A program made the translations under genes and the position numbers. A stretch of 64,000 nucleotides of DNA. Source: Methylophilaceae bacterium (lineage in GTDB: Bacteria > Pseudomonadota > Gammaproteobacteria > Burkholderiales > Methylophilaceae). The notes under the pieces are model-generated. The model was not told the origin of the DNA, did no database searches, and worked only from the letters and a program-made list of their open reading frames with translations. Position 1 is the first letter of the stretch. The number at the start of each line of letters is the position of its first letter. Below, in pieces: positions 35,681-45,791 of this stretch. The DNA is taken from positions 372,001 through 436,000 of the forward strand of contig CAJPFK010000004.1 in the NCBI GenBank assembly GCA_905339275.1. The letters are read 5' to 3'.

Positions 35681-36262
35681 ATGATCGGTCGCCTCAACGG
35701 TGTCCTGCTGGAAAAAACGCCGCCTTTGGTGCTGATCGACGTCAACGGCGTCGGTTACGAGTGCGAAGTGCCGATGAGCACCTTCTACAATCTGCCTGCC
35801 ATTGGCGAGAGGGTGGTCTTGCTGACCCAGTTCATCGTGCGTGAAGATGCGCAATTGCTGTACGGTTTCGGCAGCGACCGTGAGCGTCTCACTTTCCGCC
35901 AGTTGCTCAAGGTCAACGGTGTCGGTGCCAAGTCGGCGCTTTCCATCCTGAGCGGGCTATCCGTTGACGACCTGGTGCAGGCGGTTGCCTTGCAAGATGC
36001 CGCGCTGCTGACGCGCGTGCCAGGTGTGGGCAAGAAAACGGCGGAAAGGCTGCTGCTCGAACTCAAGGATAAATTCTCCATCGACGGCATGGCCATCACA
36101 CAGGGCGGGCACGGTAAATCTGCCAGCGGGGACGTGCTGAATGCACTGCTGGCGCTGGGTTACAACGAGCGTGAGGCACTGGCGGCAGTTAAGCTGCTGC
36201 CAGCCGAAGTCGCCGTTTCCGACGGCATCAAACAAGCGCTGAAATCGCTTTCCAAGACTTAA
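35681..36262 (+). CDS. ruvA: Holliday junction helicase subunit RuvA
   Basis: Junction-binding subunit that loads RuvB. The 193-residue protein has an OB domain ([20 protein letters not shown]), two HhH motifs ([16 protein letters not shown] and [18 protein letters not shown]), and a C-terminal RuvB-contact domain (about 145-193, [19 protein letters not shown]). It is separated from ruvB by 3 bp, so the two are tightly coupled. Confidence 0.96.
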   Translation: MIGRLNGVLLEKTPPLVLIDVNGVGYECEVPMSTFYNLPAIGERVVLLTQFIVREDAQLLYGFGSDRERLTFRQLLKVNGVGAKSALSILSGLSVDDLVQAVALQDAALLTRVPGVGKKTAERLLLELKDKFSIDGMAITQGGHGKSASGDVLNALLALGYNEREALAAVKLLPAEVAVSDGIKQALKSLSKT

Positions 36263-36265
36263 GCC

Positions 36266-37303
36266 ATGATAGAAACCGACCGCCTGATCACTCCCGCCGC
36301 GCAAAGTCCCCAGGAAGAAGCGATCGAACGCGCGCTGCGGCCGAAAGTGCTGGATGAATATATCGGCCAGGAAAAAGCGCGCGGACAACTGGAGATTTTC
36401 ATCAATGCCGCAAGAGGGCGTTCCGAGGCGCTCGATCACGTGCTGCTTTTCGGGCCGCCGGGGCTGGGCAAGACCACGCTGGCGCATATCATTGCCAGAG
36501 AAATGGGCGTCAACCTGCGCCAGACATCAGGCCCGGTACTGGAACGCGCCGGCGACCTCGCTGCATTGCTCACCAACCTCGAACCCAACGACGTGCTCTT
36601 CATCGACGAGATTCACCGTTTATCGCCCGTCGTCGAGGAAATTCTGTACCCGGCGATGGAAGATTACCGCTTGGACATCATGATCGGCGAAGGCCCGGCG
36701 GCGCGGTCCGTACGCCTGGACCTGCCGCCTTTCACGCTGGTCGGCGCCACGACGCGTGCCGGTATGCTGACCAACCCGCTGCGCGACCGTTTCGGCATCG
36801 TATCGCGGCTTGAGTTTTATACTTCAGAAGAACTTGCGCGTATCGTCCATCGTTCCGCCGATCTGCTGGAAGTGGCCATGCAGGAAGCCGGCGCATTGGA
36901 AATTGCCAAGCGCTCACGTGGCACGCCGCGTATTGCCAACCGCCTGTTACGCCGCGTGCGCGATTATGCCCAGGTCAAAGGCGATGGCACGGTCGATTCC
37001 GGAATTGCGGATGCAGCGCTCAAGATGCTGGATGTCGACAAGCTCGGTTTCGATGTCATGGACAGGAAGCTGCTGCAAGCGGTGCTGGAGAAATTCGGCG
37101 GCGGCCCGGTCGGGCTGGATAACCTGGCGGCAGCGATCGGTGAGGAACGCGATACGATAGAGGATGTGCTGGAACCCTACCTGATTCAGCAAGGCTATTT
37201 GATGCGCACGCCGCGCGGGCGCGTTGCAACGCAACTCGCCTATCAGCATTTCGGCCTGGCGGTGCCGGGCAATCTTGCCAATGGAACGCTCTGGCAGGAA
37301 TGA
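36266..37303 (+). CDS. ruvB: Holliday junction helicase subunit RuvB
   Basis: AAA+ motor for branch migration. The 345-residue protein has Walker [13 protein letters not shown], Walker [12 protein letters not shown], sensor [18 protein letters not shown], and a C-terminal winged helix ([20 protein letters not shown]). Length and motifs are full. It overlaps ybgC by 4 bp, linking the recombination genes to the Tol-Pal operon. Confidence 0.97.
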   Translation: MIETDRLITPAAQSPQEEAIERALRPKVLDEYIGQEKARGQLEIFINAARGRSEALDHVLLFGPPGLGKTTLAHIIAREMGVNLRQTSGPVLERAGDLAALLTNLEPNDVLFIDEIHRLSPVVEEILYPAMEDYRLDIMIGEGPAARSVRLDLPPFTLVGATTRAGMLTNPLRDRFGIVSRLEFYTSEELARIVHRSADLLEVAMQEAGALEIAKRSRGTPRIANRLLRRVRDYAQVKGDGTVDSGIADAALKMLDVDKLGFDVMDRKLLQAVLEKFGGGPVGLDNLAAAIGEERDTIEDVLEPYLIQQGYLMRTPRGRVATQLAYQHFGLAVPGNLANGTLWQE

Positions 37304-37719
37304 GCAGTTTTCACTGGCCGATTCGCGTCTACTATGAAGACACCGATGGCGGTGGCGTCGTTTATCACGCCAACTACCTTAAATTCATGGAGCGTGCCAG
37401 AACGGAGTGGCTGCGCAGCCTGGGGTTTGAGCAGACCGAACTAAAATCCGGAATGGGAATCATCTTTGTCGTACGCGGGATTGATATACAATATAAGCGT
37501 CCCGCCAGTTTTAACGATGCACTGACTGTAGTCACCACCATTTCTAAAACCGGACGCAGCTTATTAGTGTTTGAACAAATCGTACAACGCAACAATCAAA
37601 TAATGACGCAGGCAACGGTCGAAGTTGCCTGCGTCAGCGCAGCCGACTTCAAGCCCGTGAGTATTCCCCAACCTATCCGCCTCGCCATGCAGGCAATTTA
37701 TGCAAACAATGGAGTCTGA
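37300..37719 (+). CDS. ybgC: Tol-Pal-associated acyl-CoA thioesterase YbgC
   Basis: A hot-dog-fold thioesterase of 139 residues. It has the catalytic Asp motif [33 protein letters not shown] and [13 protein letters not shown]. It hydrolyses acyl-CoA or acyl-ACP and is nearly always the first gene of the tol-pal cluster; its link with Tol function is not resolved. tolQ follows immediately, with no gap between stop and ATG. Confidence 0.95.
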   Translation: MSSFHWPIRVYYEDTDGGGVVYHANYLKFMERARTEWLRSLGFEQTELKSGMGIIFVVRGIDIQYKRPASFNDALTVVTTISKTGRSLLVFEQIVQRNNQIMTQATVEVACVSAADFKPVSIPQPIRLAMQAIYANNGV

Positions 37720-38409
37720 ATGAACCCGACTGATATACATGCCACCACCGATATGTCGATTGTCGCGCTGGTATCCGGGGCGAGTACCCCGGTACAACTG
37801 GTGATGGTCATTCTGGTGCTGGCCTCGATGGTGTCCTGGTGGTATATCTTCATCAAGTTCTTCACCCTGAAACGCTCGGACAGGGAAGCGGAAGATTTTG
37901 AAAACAAATTCTGGTCGGGCGGCGATCTCAATAAACTCTACGAGAGCGTGACGGCAGGCCGCCGCAAGCCGCAAGGCATCGCCAGCATGTTTGAGGCCGG
38001 CTTCAAGGAATATGCGAGGCTGAAGCGTCAGAGCGGCCTTGAGGTAAGCGATGTGATGGAAGGTTCGCGCCGTGCCATGCGTGCCGCCTATAACCGCGAG
38101 ATGGACGACCTGGATGCGCATTTGCCGTTTCTTGCCTCTGTCGGTTCCGTCAGCCCGTATATTGGCCTGCTGGGGACGGTATGGGGCATCATGAATGCCT
38201 TTCTCGGCCTGGCCAACACCGCGCAAGCCACGCTTGCGCAAGTCGCCCCCGGCATCGCCGAAGCGCTGATTGCAACCGCCATCGGCCTGTTTGCCGCGAT
38301 CCCGGCCGTGATTGCCTATAATCGCTTTGCTTCCTCCGTGGATCGCCTGTCGGTACGTTACGAGAGCTTCATGGAAGAATTCACCAACATACTGCAACGC
38401 AAGGCCTGA
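37720..38409 (+). CDS. tolQ: Tol-Pal proton-channel protein TolQ
   Basis: Inner-membrane subunit that, with TolR, uses the proton-motive force to energise TolA for outer-membrane constriction at division. The 229-residue protein has three membrane helices (about 18-40, 135-160, 170-195). It shows the MotA/ExbB pattern with ARLKRQSGLEVSDVMEGS in the cytoplasmic loop and VGSVSPYIGLLGTVWGIM, then EALIATAIGLFAAIPAV in the last helices. Confidence 0.96.
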   Translation: MNPTDIHATTDMSIVALVSGASTPVQLVMVILVLASMVSWWYIFIKFFTLKRSDREAEDFENKFWSGGDLNKLYESVTAGRRKPQGIASMFEAGFKEYARLKRQSGLEVSDVMEGSRRAMRAAYNREMDDLDAHLPFLASVGSVSPYIGLLGTVWGIMNAFLGLANTAQATLAQVAPGIAEALIATAIGLFAAIPAVIAYNRFASSVDRLSVRYESFMEEFTNILQRKA

Positions 38410-38412
38410 GCC

Positions 38413-38811
38413 ATGACGCGCCGTAAATCCCGCCGCATGATGAACCAGATCAACGTCGTGCCCTATATCGACGTGATGCTGGTACTGCTGGTGATTTTCA
38501 TGGTGACCGCGCCGATGACCAATCCCGGCGTGGTTGAACTGCCCCAGGTCGGGCAAGCCCTGAAACAGCCGACGGCGCCTCTGGTGCTGAGTGTCAAGGC
38601 CGACAAGCGTATCGAGCTGGACGGTAAGCTCATGCAGCGGGATGAACTGCTGTTTGTCATTCGTACCCAACTGGAAAAAGACCCGCAACGGTCTGTCGTG
38701 ATCGCTGCCGACAAAAACGTCAATTACGGTGAAGTGATCGGCGTAATGGATTTGATGAAACAGGGGAAAGTGGAAAAGGTTGGCCTGCTCCTGAGCCCGG
38801 CACCCAATTAA
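38413..38811 (+). CDS. tolR: Tol-Pal protein TolR
   Basis: A 132-residue ExbD-like protein with one N-terminal helix (about 15-35) carrying the essential Asp (NVVPYIDVMLVLLVIFMV). The periplasmic domain ends in VIAADKNVNYGEVIGVMDLM. It partners TolQ in the proton channel. It is 3 bp after tolQ and 6 bp before tolA. Confidence 0.95.
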   Translation: MTRRKSRRMMNQINVVPYIDVMLVLLVIFMVTAPMTNPGVVELPQVGQALKQPTAPLVLSVKADKRIELDGKLMQRDELLFVIRTQLEKDPQRSVVIAADKNVNYGEVIGVMDLMKQGKVEKVGLLLSPAPN

Positions 38812-38817
38812 CTCTCT

Positions 38818-39591
38818 ATGATACGTGCCCATGAGAACCCGATAGCCCTGAAGGCGGGTGCACTTTCTTTATTGGTGCACATCATTTTATTGGGGCTGTT
38901 GCTGTTTTCGTTCAACTGGAAAGTGGTTCAGCCGGCCAGTGTGGCGACTGTCGAGTTATGGGATGCGTTGCCGGCCAAACCGGTCGTGCCCAAACCCGCA
39001 CCGAAAATCGAGCCGCCCAAACCTGCGCCGAAAGCCGAGGTGAAGCCGGAGCCGAAACCGGAGCCGGTTCCGGAACCCAAGGCCGAGATACAGGTGAAGA
39101 GAGAACCGCCCAAACCCAAGGAAGAACCAAAAAAACCGGACCCGAAAATCAAGGAGCTGGAAGAAAAGAAAAAACAGCTTGCCGAACAGGCGCGCGAGAA
39201 AAAGGCACTGGAAGACCTGAAGAAAGCCATGCTTGAGGAAGATGCTTCCAGGCCGGAGGCCAGCCCCAACCCGCCGGGCCCGCAGACTGCACCAGCGGTG
39301 AACAGGGGCGAGGTCGATAAATACATCAACATGATCAACAACAAGATCCGGCGCAATGTAAACACCCAGCTATGCGGCACCGGGGACCCAGAGCTGGAAT
39401 TTGCAATTTCACTGGCGCCGACCGGGGATGTCCTTGGTGCGCCGAAGATGCTCAAAAGTAGCGGGATGAGTCCTTGTGATGAGTCGGTCGAGCGTGCGAT
39501 TCTGCTTGCGCAACCTTTGCCCGTACCGCCCCAGGCAGATTTATTTGCACAATTCAGGGATTTGAAACTTAAATTTCATCCTAATCGTTGA
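38818..39591 (+). CDS. tolA: Tol-Pal protein TolA
   Basis: Spans the periplasm from TolQR to TolB-Pal. The 257-residue protein has one N-terminal membrane helix (about 14-35, LSLLVHIILLGLLLFSF). A long Pro/Lys/Glu-rich stalk (about 50-150, repeated PKPAPK-type units, then a coiled coil KELEEKKKQLAEQAREKKAL) leads to a C-terminal globular domain with RRNVNTQLCGTGDPELEF. The stalk is shorter than in enterobacteria, which is usual for betaproteobacteria. Confidence 0.92.
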   Translation: MIRAHENPIALKAGALSLLVHIILLGLLLFSFNWKVVQPASVATVELWDALPAKPVVPKPAPKIEPPKPAPKAEVKPEPKPEPVPEPKAEIQVKREPPKPKEEPKKPDPKIKELEEKKKQLAEQAREKKALEDLKKAMLEEDASRPEASPNPPGPQTAPAVNRGEVDKYINMINNKIRRNVNTQLCGTGDPELEFAISLAPTGDVLGAPKMLKSSGMSPCDESVERAILLAQPLPVPPQADLFAQFRDLKLKFHPNR

Positions 39592-39684
39592 AACTAGGAC
39601 ATAATTCGCGTCTTGGCAAGTTCATGGCTGTGTTCCGTGGCTGCACAAGGGAACTTTGCATTATTTTTTACCACTAAATTGACT

Positions 39685-40983
39685 ATGACAATCACACATA
39701 CGCTACGTCGCCTGTTTGCAGGCCTTGTTTTAATGTTGTTGCCATTCACCAGCCATGCGGCGCTTACGATCGAGATCGTCGGTGGCGCGGCGCAGCAGAT
39801 TCCCATTGCTATCGTTCCCTTTGCGCAGCCTGCCAGCCTTCAAACCGCCCAGCAGGATACGCTTGCCAACATCATTGGCGCCGACCTGCGGCGCAGCGGC
39901 CTGTTCAGGGTGCTGGAAACCCGCGGCGTGGCAAACCAGCCTACGGACATATCCCAGGTACGGTACCCGGAATGGGCGGCTTTGCAGGCCCAGGCGTTGA
40001 CGATAGGCAATGTGGAAGCATTGCCGGGTAATCGTTTGAAAGTGACATTCAGACTGCTTGATGTGCTCAAGCAGAATCAGTTGGTGGGCATGGAATACAA
40101 TATTGCGCCGAATCAGCTCCGCATGACGGCGCACAAGATCGCGGATGTCATTTATGAAAAACTGACAGGCGAGACAGGTGTTTTTGCGACCCGTATCAGC
40201 TATGTCTCCAAAGTCGGCAAGCGTTATACACTGCAAGTGGCGGATGCAGACGGCTTCAGCCCACAGACCGTGGTCTCCTCGGCAGAACCGATTATTTCGC
40301 CGACCTGGTCGCATGATGGCACAAAACTCGCTTACGTATCATTTGAGCGGAAGAAGCCGATTGTCTTCATCCAGTCGCTGGTGTCAGGCCAGCGTACGGT
40401 TCTGGCAAACTTCAAGGGAAACAACAGCGCACCCTCTTGGTCGCCGGACGACAGGAAACTGGCAATCGTGCTCACCCATGGTGCAAATTCGCAGATTTAC
40501 ACGATAAATGCAGACGGAACCGGATTGCAGCAGATTACCAGGACAACCGCGATTGATACCGAGCCTGTATGGTCGCCTGATGGCAGTTCCATCTTCTTTA
40601 CCTCCGATCGTGGAGGTTCTCCCCAGATATACCGGATGCCGGCTTCTGGCGGACAGGCACAGCGCGTGACCTTCGATGGAAGTTATAATGTCAGCCCAAG
40701 ATTGTCACCGGATGGTAAGTCACTTGCCTATATCAAACGAGACGAGGGCAGGTTCCGCGTAGCATTGCAGGATCTGGCCACGGGGCAGGTGCAAGTGCTC
40801 AGCGATACTGCCCGCGACGAGTCCCCGAGCTTTGCCCCGAATGGCCGCATGCTTCTCTATGCCACTTCCATGGGTGGCAAGGGTACGCTGGCTGCTGTAT
40901 CCGCCGATGGCCGCGTCAAGCAACGGCTCAGCGATACCGGCGGCGACGTGCGCGAACCCGCATGGGGTCCGCGAGTAAACTAA
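39685..40983 (+). CDS. tolB: Tol-Pal beta-propeller protein TolB
   Basis: Periplasmic partner of Pal and TolA. From ATG 39685 (432 residues) it has a signal peptide (TITHTLRRLFAGLVLMLLP, cleavage near SHA), an N-terminal alpha/beta domain, and a six-bladed WD40-like propeller with repeated SPDG/SWSPD-type units (SPTWSHDGTKLAY, APSWSPDDRKLAIV, TEPVWSPDGSSIFF, SPRLSPDGKSLAY, SPSFAPNGRMLLY). The frame is open from a TTG 24 codons earlier, but that would bury the signal peptide. Confidence 0.94.
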   Translation: MTITHTLRRLFAGLVLMLLPFTSHAALTIEIVGGAAQQIPIAIVPFAQPASLQTAQQDTLANIIGADLRRSGLFRVLETRGVANQPTDISQVRYPEWAALQAQALTIGNVEALPGNRLKVTFRLLDVLKQNQLVGMEYNIAPNQLRMTAHKIADVIYEKLTGETGVFATRISYVSKVGKRYTLQVADADGFSPQTVVSSAEPIISPTWSHDGTKLAYVSFERKKPIVFIQSLVSGQRTVLANFKGNNSAPSWSPDDRKLAIVLTHGANSQIYTINADGTGLQQITRTTAIDTEPVWSPDGSSIFFTSDRGGSPQIYRMPASGGQAQRVTFDGSYNVSPRLSPDGKSLAYIKRDEGRFRVALQDLATGQVQVLSDTARDESPSFAPNGRMLLYATSMGGKGTLAAVSADGRVKQRLSDTGGDVREPAWGPRVN

Positions 40984-41113
40984 AGGGGACCATTCCGGAT
41001 GGTTGGCGCCATAAATTACGCTGACGTTTCCGCTATCGCGCATTTATGCTGTAAGGTTATGTTTTATTGATTTATTTGTAGACAAGTTGTTTTAACTATC
41101 AAGGAGAGAAATA

Positions 41114-41650
41114 ATGAATAAGGGTCTAATTGGAACTATTTTGCTGGCAGTCATGCTTACCGCGTGTTCGAGCAAGCCCATGAAAGATGCCCCTGCTGGT
41201 GTTGAAGACAAGAGTCCTGCAGTTTCCAGCAGCACTGGTGATGCAAGCGACAGCGCAGCTACTTCAGGCGTAACCAGCTCGGATGTCGGCTACAACCCAT
41301 TGAAAGACCCAAGCAACATCCTGTCCAAACGCAGCATCTATTTCGATTTCGACAAGGATGAAGTCAAGGCGGAATATCGCCCATTGATCGAAGCGCATGC
41401 CAATTACCTGAATCAGAACGGCAGCGCCAGCGTTGTACTGCAAGGCCATGCCGACGAACTCGGTACTCGCGAATACAACCTGTCTCTGGGTCAACGCCGT
41501 TCCGCTTCCGTCAAGAAAGTGCTGAACCTGCTGGGCGTACAGGACAAGCAGATTGAGACAGTCAGCTATGGTGAAGAAAAAGCGACTGGTACTGATGAAG
41601 CCAGCCGTCAGCAAGACCGTCGCGTTGATATCGTTTACCAAGGCGAGTAA
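41114..41650 (+). CDS. pal: Peptidoglycan-associated lipoprotein Pal
   Basis: Outer-membrane lipoprotein that binds peptidoglycan. The 178-residue precursor has a lipobox (VMLTACSS, Cys18 lipidated), a Ser/Ala-rich linker, and an OmpA-like domain (about 75-178) with SIYFDFDKDEVKAEYRPLIE, QGHADELGTREYNLSLGQRR and the family's closing RRVDIVY. AGGAGAG precedes the ATG. The 130-bp gap after tolB may hold a separate promoter. Confidence 0.95.
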   Translation: MNKGLIGTILLAVMLTACSSKPMKDAPAGVEDKSPAVSSSTGDASDSAATSGVTSSDVGYNPLKDPSNILSKRSIYFDFDKDEVKAEYRPLIEAHANYLNQNGSASVVLQGHADELGTREYNLSLGQRRSASVKKVLNLLGVQDKQIETVSYGEEKATGTDEASRQQDRRVDIVYQGE

Positions 41651-41663
41651 TTAGAGATTGCCC

Positions 41664-42479
41664 ATGCGTCCACTGATTCTGGTTTCGATATTGCTGTTCT
41701 CCCTATCCCAAAATGCGCATGCATTTCTTGAGGATAAAGAGGCGCGCAAAAAAATTACCGATATACAAACCCAGAATCAGGCGACGCAGGCAACGCTCAC
41801 TGAGCTAAAAAACAGTCAGCAGGCTCTGGAAGCGCGCGTGGCAGCTATTGAGGCCATCGTTAAAGGCCAGGGCTTGCTTGATTTGTTGAGCCAGGTTGAA
41901 CAACTTAACCGCGAGTTGGAGCGCGTCAAGGGCGAGCTCGAAGTCGCAACACATAACATCTCCAGTACACAGCAGCGCCAGCGCGATCTCTATACCGATA
42001 CCGACACGCGCTTACGTAAACTGGAAAGTGGTCCACAGGTGTCGAGTCCTGATGTCAACACTGCCAACGGCAGTACAGCAGCGGATAATTCGGCGGAAAA
42101 CAGGGACTTTGAAGCGGCCCAGTCGCTTGCGAGAGCGGGCAAGCATCGCGAGGCATTCGATGCCTATGACAAATTCCTGCAAACCTACCCGGCCAGCACG
42201 CGTGTGCCTGAAGCCCAATACGCACTGGGATACTCACAGTTCTCGTTGAAGAACTACAAAGCGGCGATGTCGACCCAGCAGAAAATGCTGCAGCAATTCC
42301 CGGATCACCCGAAAGCACCGGACGCCATGTTCAATGTGGCCAATTGCCAGATTCAGCTTTCAGACGTCGAAGGCGCAAAAAAGACCCTGCGTATCCTGCT
42401 GAGCCAGTACCCGAACAGCGAGGTTGCGCCTAACGCCAAAAAGCGCCTGACCGTGCTTGAATCCATCAAGAAGCAGTAA
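41664..42479 (+). CDS. cpoB: Cell division coordinator CpoB (YbgF)
   Basis: Periplasmic protein that coordinates peptidoglycan synthesis with Tol-driven outer-membrane constriction. The 271-residue precursor has a signal peptide (RPLILVSILLFSLSQNAHA), an N-terminal coiled coil (about 28-110, trimerisation) and a C-terminal TPR domain (about 145-270, FEAAQSLARAGKHREAFDAY and EAQYALGYSQFSLKNYKAAM). I use ATG 41664 rather than the TTG two codons upstream. It closes the tol-pal cluster. Confidence 0.93.
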   Translation: MRPLILVSILLFSLSQNAHAFLEDKEARKKITDIQTQNQATQATLTELKNSQQALEARVAAIEAIVKGQGLLDLLSQVEQLNRELERVKGELEVATHNISSTQQRQRDLYTDTDTRLRKLESGPQVSSPDVNTANGSTAADNSAENRDFEAAQSLARAGKHREAFDAYDKFLQTYPASTRVPEAQYALGYSQFSLKNYKAAMSTQQKMLQQFPDHPKAPDAMFNVANCQIQLSDVEGAKKTLRILLSQYPNSEVAPNAKKRLTVLESIKKQ

Positions 42480-42534
42480 GACTGCGCTTTGCATTCACCA
42501 GGCGTATAATCACGCCTCATAATTTTCGGCGGCA

Positions 42535-43185
42535 ATGCCACCTGCCATGACGTTACGCGTTTACGAGATTTTCCATTCCCTGCAAGGGGAGTCCTCCCGC
42601 ATCGGTTTGCCTACAGTCTTTGTGCGCCTGACCGGGTGCCCCATGCGTTGCGTCTACTGCGACACTGAATATGCATTCAGCGGCGGCAGCCATATGCCGC
42701 TGGAAGATATCCTGGCAAAGGTGTCGGCGTATGGTACGAAGTATGTGACTGTCACCGGCGGAGAGCCGCTGGCCCAGAAAAAATGCCTGAATCTGCTGGC
42801 CATGTTATGTGATGCGGGCTACGAGGTTTCACTGGAAACCGGCGGTGCAATGGATATTAGCGGTGTCGATCCGCGTGTTGCGGTCATTCTCGATGTCAAA
42901 ACGCCAGGCTCCGGCGAGGTGCAGAACAATCGCTGGGAGAATCTGCAGCGTTTGAAACCCGAGGACGAAGTCAAATTCGTGCTGTGCGACCGCGGCGATT
43001 ATGACTGGGCCAGGCAAATACTGGTTGAACACGGTATCCCCGATAAATGCAGTGTATTGTTCTCGCCGGTCTATAAACAGGTCAATCCGACTGAGTTGGC
43101 CGAATGGATATTGCAGGATAAATTGCCTGTGCGCATGCAGGTTCAACTGCATAAAATCCTTTGGGGCGAGAAACCGGGTGTATAA
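42535..43185 (+). CDS. queE: 7-carboxy-7-deazaguanine synthase QueE
   Basis: Radical SAM enzyme making 7-carboxy-7-deazaguanine for queuosine. The 216-residue protein has YEIFHSLQGES, the cluster motif CPMRCVYC (CX3CX2C), and TVTGGEPL for SAM binding. The start may be ATG 42535 or the ATG four codons later (MTLRVYEIF); the latter fits the family better. queC follows with no gap, and their position after cpoB is conserved in many betaproteobacteria. Confidence 0.94.
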   Translation: MPPAMTLRVYEIFHSLQGESSRIGLPTVFVRLTGCPMRCVYCDTEYAFSGGSHMPLEDILAKVSAYGTKYVTVTGGEPLAQKKCLNLLAMLCDAGYEVSLETGGAMDISGVDPRVAVILDVKTPGSGEVQNNRWENLQRLKPEDEVKFVLCDRGDYDWARQILVEHGIPDKCSVLFSPVYKQVNPTELAEWILQDKLPVRMQVQLHKILWGEKPGV

Positions 43186-43869
43186 ATGAAAAAAGCGGTC
43201 GTTCTACTTTCCGGCGGGCTGGATTCCGCCACTGTGCTGGCCATTGCGCGCAGCCAGGGTTATGACTGTTATTGCCTGAGCCTGGATTACCACCAGCGCC
43301 ATGTTGCCGAGCTCAAGGCTGCAGAAAAAATAGCAAAAGCCCTGGGAGCAACAGCGCATAGAACTGCCCAGCTCGATCTCTCGATGTTTGGCGGTTCTGC
43401 ACTGACTGATAGCCACATCGATGTGCCGGAATCCCCCACGCAAGGCATCCCGGTCACCTATGTGCCGGCGCGCAATACCATCATGCTCTCACTGGCACTG
43501 GCCTGGGCGGAAGTGCTGGATGCGCGGGATATTTTTATCGGCGTCAATGCGCTGGATTATTCCGGTTATCCCGATTGCCGCGCCGAGTATGTCCAGGCTT
43601 TCCAGCGTATGGCCAACCTGGCGACCAAGTCTGCCGTCGAGGGCCGTACGATTACTGTCCATGCGCCGTTGATTGATATGACCAAGGCACAGATCATCCG
43701 GCAGGGCACGGCACTGGGTGTCGACTATGGCATGACCGTGTCCTGTTACCAGGCCGACGAGCATGGGCGTGCCTGCGGATTGTGCGACTCCTGCCGCTTC
43801 CGGCGCGAAGGTTTTGCAACGCTCGGGATTGCCGACCCGACGCCTTACCAGAATTCCGGGCAGGCATGA
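43186..43869 (+). CDS. queC: 7-cyano-7-deazaguanine synthase QueC
   Basis: Converts carboxy-deazaguanine to preQ0 using ATP and ammonia. The 227-residue protein starts [17 protein letters not shown] (PP-loop), has [19 protein letters not shown], and ends with the zinc knuckle [15 protein letters not shown]. The start codon directly follows the queE stop. Confidence 0.95.
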   Translation: MKKAVVLLSGGLDSATVLAIARSQGYDCYCLSLDYHQRHVAELKAAEKIAKALGATAHRTAQLDLSMFGGSALTDSHIDVPESPTQGIPVTYVPARNTIMLSLALAWAEVLDARDIFIGVNALDYSGYPDCRAEYVQAFQRMANLATKSAVEGRTITVHAPLIDMTKAQIIRQGTALGVDYGMTVSCYQADEHGRACGLCDSCRFRREGFATLGIADPTPYQNSGQA

Positions 43870-43877
43870 TATTTACC

Positions 43878-43907
43878 TTGCCAAAGTATTAAAAAATAAC
43901 GTAAAAT
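43878..43907 (+). promoter_or_regulatory. Probable promoter of the rpsP operon
   Basis: TTGCCA (43878-43883) and TAAAAT (43902-43907) are 18 bp apart in the 74-bp gap before rpsP. Confidence 0.5.
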
Positions 43908-43943
43908 CCGCCCCTTTCTGCAAAAACTTAAGAGAACGAATAT

Positions 43944-44405
43944 ATGGTGATCATTCGATTGGCCCGTGGTGGCGCGAAGAAAAACCCTTTTTACAGTGTC
44001 GTGGTTGCAGATTCACGCAATCGCCGCGATGGCCGCTTTATCGAGCGCGTTGGTTTCTACAACCCGCTTGCCAAGGAAGGTCAGGAAGGCTTGCGTCTTG
44101 ATGGTGCCCGCATTAACCATTGGCAAAGCAACGGCGCACGCCTTTCGGACTGCGTAGCACGCCTGGTCAAGCAGCATGCAAAGGGCCCTGAGGCTGCATT
44201 GGCTGCCAAGCAAAAAGAAACTGCCAAGGCTGCTGCGGTTAAAGCCAAGGCCGCCGCTGCAGAAGCTGCCAAGCTCAAGGAAGCTGCTGACGCTGCCAAG
44301 GCTAAAGAGACTGCAGAAGCCGCCGAAGCTAAAGCTGCTGCCGATGCGGAAGCTGCAGCAGAGCCTGCCGAAGTTAAAGATACGCCTGACGCTCCAGCTG
44401 CCTAA
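43944..44405 (+). CDS. rpsP: Ribosomal protein S16 with long C-terminal tail
   Basis: Small-subunit protein S16. The first 80 residues are canonical ([49 protein letters not shown]). The product then continues to 153 residues with a tail of Ala/Lys/Glu repeats ([20 protein letters not shown] type), turning acidic at the end ([13 protein letters not shown]). Ordinary S16 is about 80-90 residues. The tail should be helical and solvent exposed. rpsP opens the rpsP-rimM-trmD-rplS operon. Confidence 0.94.
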   Translation: MVIIRLARGGAKKNPFYSVVVADSRNRRDGRFIERVGFYNPLAKEGQEGLRLDGARINHWQSNGARLSDCVARLVKQHAKGPEAALAAKQKETAKAAAVKAKAAAAEAAKLKEAADAAKAKETAEAAEAKAAADAEAAAEPAEVKDTPDAPAA

Positions 44406-44441
44406 TCCGGCCGGATCGCTTTCAAGTGCGAGAGCGGTCAA

Positions 44442-44951
44442 GTGAAACAAGCTTTGAGTGAAATGGTAATCATGGGGCGCATTGTCGCCCCATATGGCAT
44501 TTATGGCTGGCTGAAAATTCAGCCGGATACGGAAATGCTTGATGGCTTGCTTGACTACCCTGAATGGTGGCTGGGTCGTGAAAACCAGTGGCAAAAGTAC
44601 GAGGTGGAAACCGCCAGGGTGCATAGCGATACCTTGCTGGTAAAACTCAAAGGCGTTTCTGACCGCGATGCGGCTTTTGCGCTCAAGGGTAAACAGGTTG
44701 CAGTGCCGCGCGATCAACTGCCGGAACTGGACGAGAACGAATATTACTGGTCCGATTTGATCGGCCTGCAGGTAAGCAACCTGCAAGAAGTCGATTTCGG
44801 CAGGATTATTGATGTGTTCGAAACAGGGGCCAATGATGTGCTGGTGGTCAAGGGCGAGCGGGAGCGCCTGATACCTTTTATCGGGCAGGTGGTGCTCGAT
44901 GTGGATCTGGATGCCAGAACCATGCGGGTCGATTGGGATGCCGAGTTTTGA
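44442..44951 (+). CDS. rimM: 16S rRNA maturation factor RimM
   Basis: Chaperone for maturation of the 30S head. The 169-residue frame has an N-terminal RimM barrel ([36 protein letters not shown]) and a PRC-like C-terminal domain ([27 protein letters not shown]). The start may be GTG 44442 or ATG 44463 (MVIMGRIV); the latter is closer to the family norm. Its stop overlaps the presumed trmD start. Confidence 0.93.
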   Translation: MKQALSEMVIMGRIVAPYGIYGWLKIQPDTEMLDGLLDYPEWWLGRENQWQKYEVETARVHSDTLLVKLKGVSDRDAAFALKGKQVAVPRDQLPELDENEYYWSDLIGLQVSNLQEVDFGRIIDVFETGANDVLVVKGERERLIPFIGQVVLDVDLDARTMRVDWDAEF

Positions 44952-45778
44952 GCAGTGCGTTAAAGCATGACGGCCTGGATGATGGCGGCACAGCGCCGTA
45001 TCAATTCGATGTCGTTACCTTGTTTCCGCAAATGTTTGATGCGGTTACGCAATTTGGCATTACAGCGCGTGCGCTGGAAAAAAGGATTTATGCGTTGTCG
45101 TTGTGGAACCCGCGGGATTTCACAACAGATAACTACAAAACGGTCGATGACAGGCCGTATGGTGGTGGCCCCGGCATGGTGATGCTGGCGGAGCCGCTGG
45201 AAAAAGCGATTAATGCCGCGAAATTGCGGCAGCAGCAGGCGGGCGTTGGACCGGACGGAGCACGAAAGAGCAAAGTCATCCACCTGTCGCCGCAAGGCAA
45301 ACCGCTGACGCATGACTTGGTCATGCAATTGGCGGGCGAGCAAGGCTTGATATTGCTGGCAAGCCGCTATGAAGGCGTTGATGAGCGCCTGCTGGACAGC
45401 ATGGTAGATGAAGAGATTTCGATAGGCGACTATGTGCTGTCGGGCGGGGAGTTACCTGCCATGGTGCTGATGGATGCTATCGTCAGGCAATTGCCGGGCG
45501 CGCTCGGTGATGCGGATTCCGCGGTCGAGGATTCATTTGTCGACGGCTTGCTGGATTGCCCGCATTACACGCGCCCTGAAGAATACAAGGGTGTGAGGGT
45601 GCCGGAAGTGCTGATGTCCGGCAACCATGCAAAGATCAAGCAATGGCGATTAAAAATGTCATTGCAAAGAACCCGGGCAAAACGCCCGGATTTACTGGCC
45701 GTAAGGCCGTTGTCAAAAGAGGAGTCTCGGCTGCTTAAGGAAATTGAAACAGAGCAGGAACAAGACTCGCATAACTAG
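44948..45778 (+). CDS. trmD: tRNA (guanine-37-N1) methyltransferase TrmD
   Basis: Methylates G37 of tRNAs reading CNN codons and prevents frameshifting. The SPOUT signatures are [61 protein letters not shown] and [10 protein letters not shown]. There is no ATG upstream of the conserved start. I propose TTG 44948, which overlaps the rimM stop (TTGA) and adds a 20-residue leader not seen in most TrmD proteins, giving 276 residues. Confidence 0.9.
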   Translation: MSSALKHDGLDDGGTAPYQFDVVTLFPQMFDAVTQFGITARALEKRIYALSLWNPRDFTTDNYKTVDDRPYGGGPGMVMLAEPLEKAINAAKLRQQQAGVGPDGARKSKVIHLSPQGKPLTHDLVMQLAGEQGLILLASRYEGVDERLLDSMVDEEISIGDYVLSGGELPAMVLMDAIVRQLPGALGDADSAVEDSFVDGLLDCPHYTRPEEYKGVRVPEVLMSGNHAKIKQWRLKMSLQRTRAKRPDLLAVRPLSKEESRLLKEIETEQEQDSHN

Positions 45779-45791
45779 AAGGAGCAACAAA

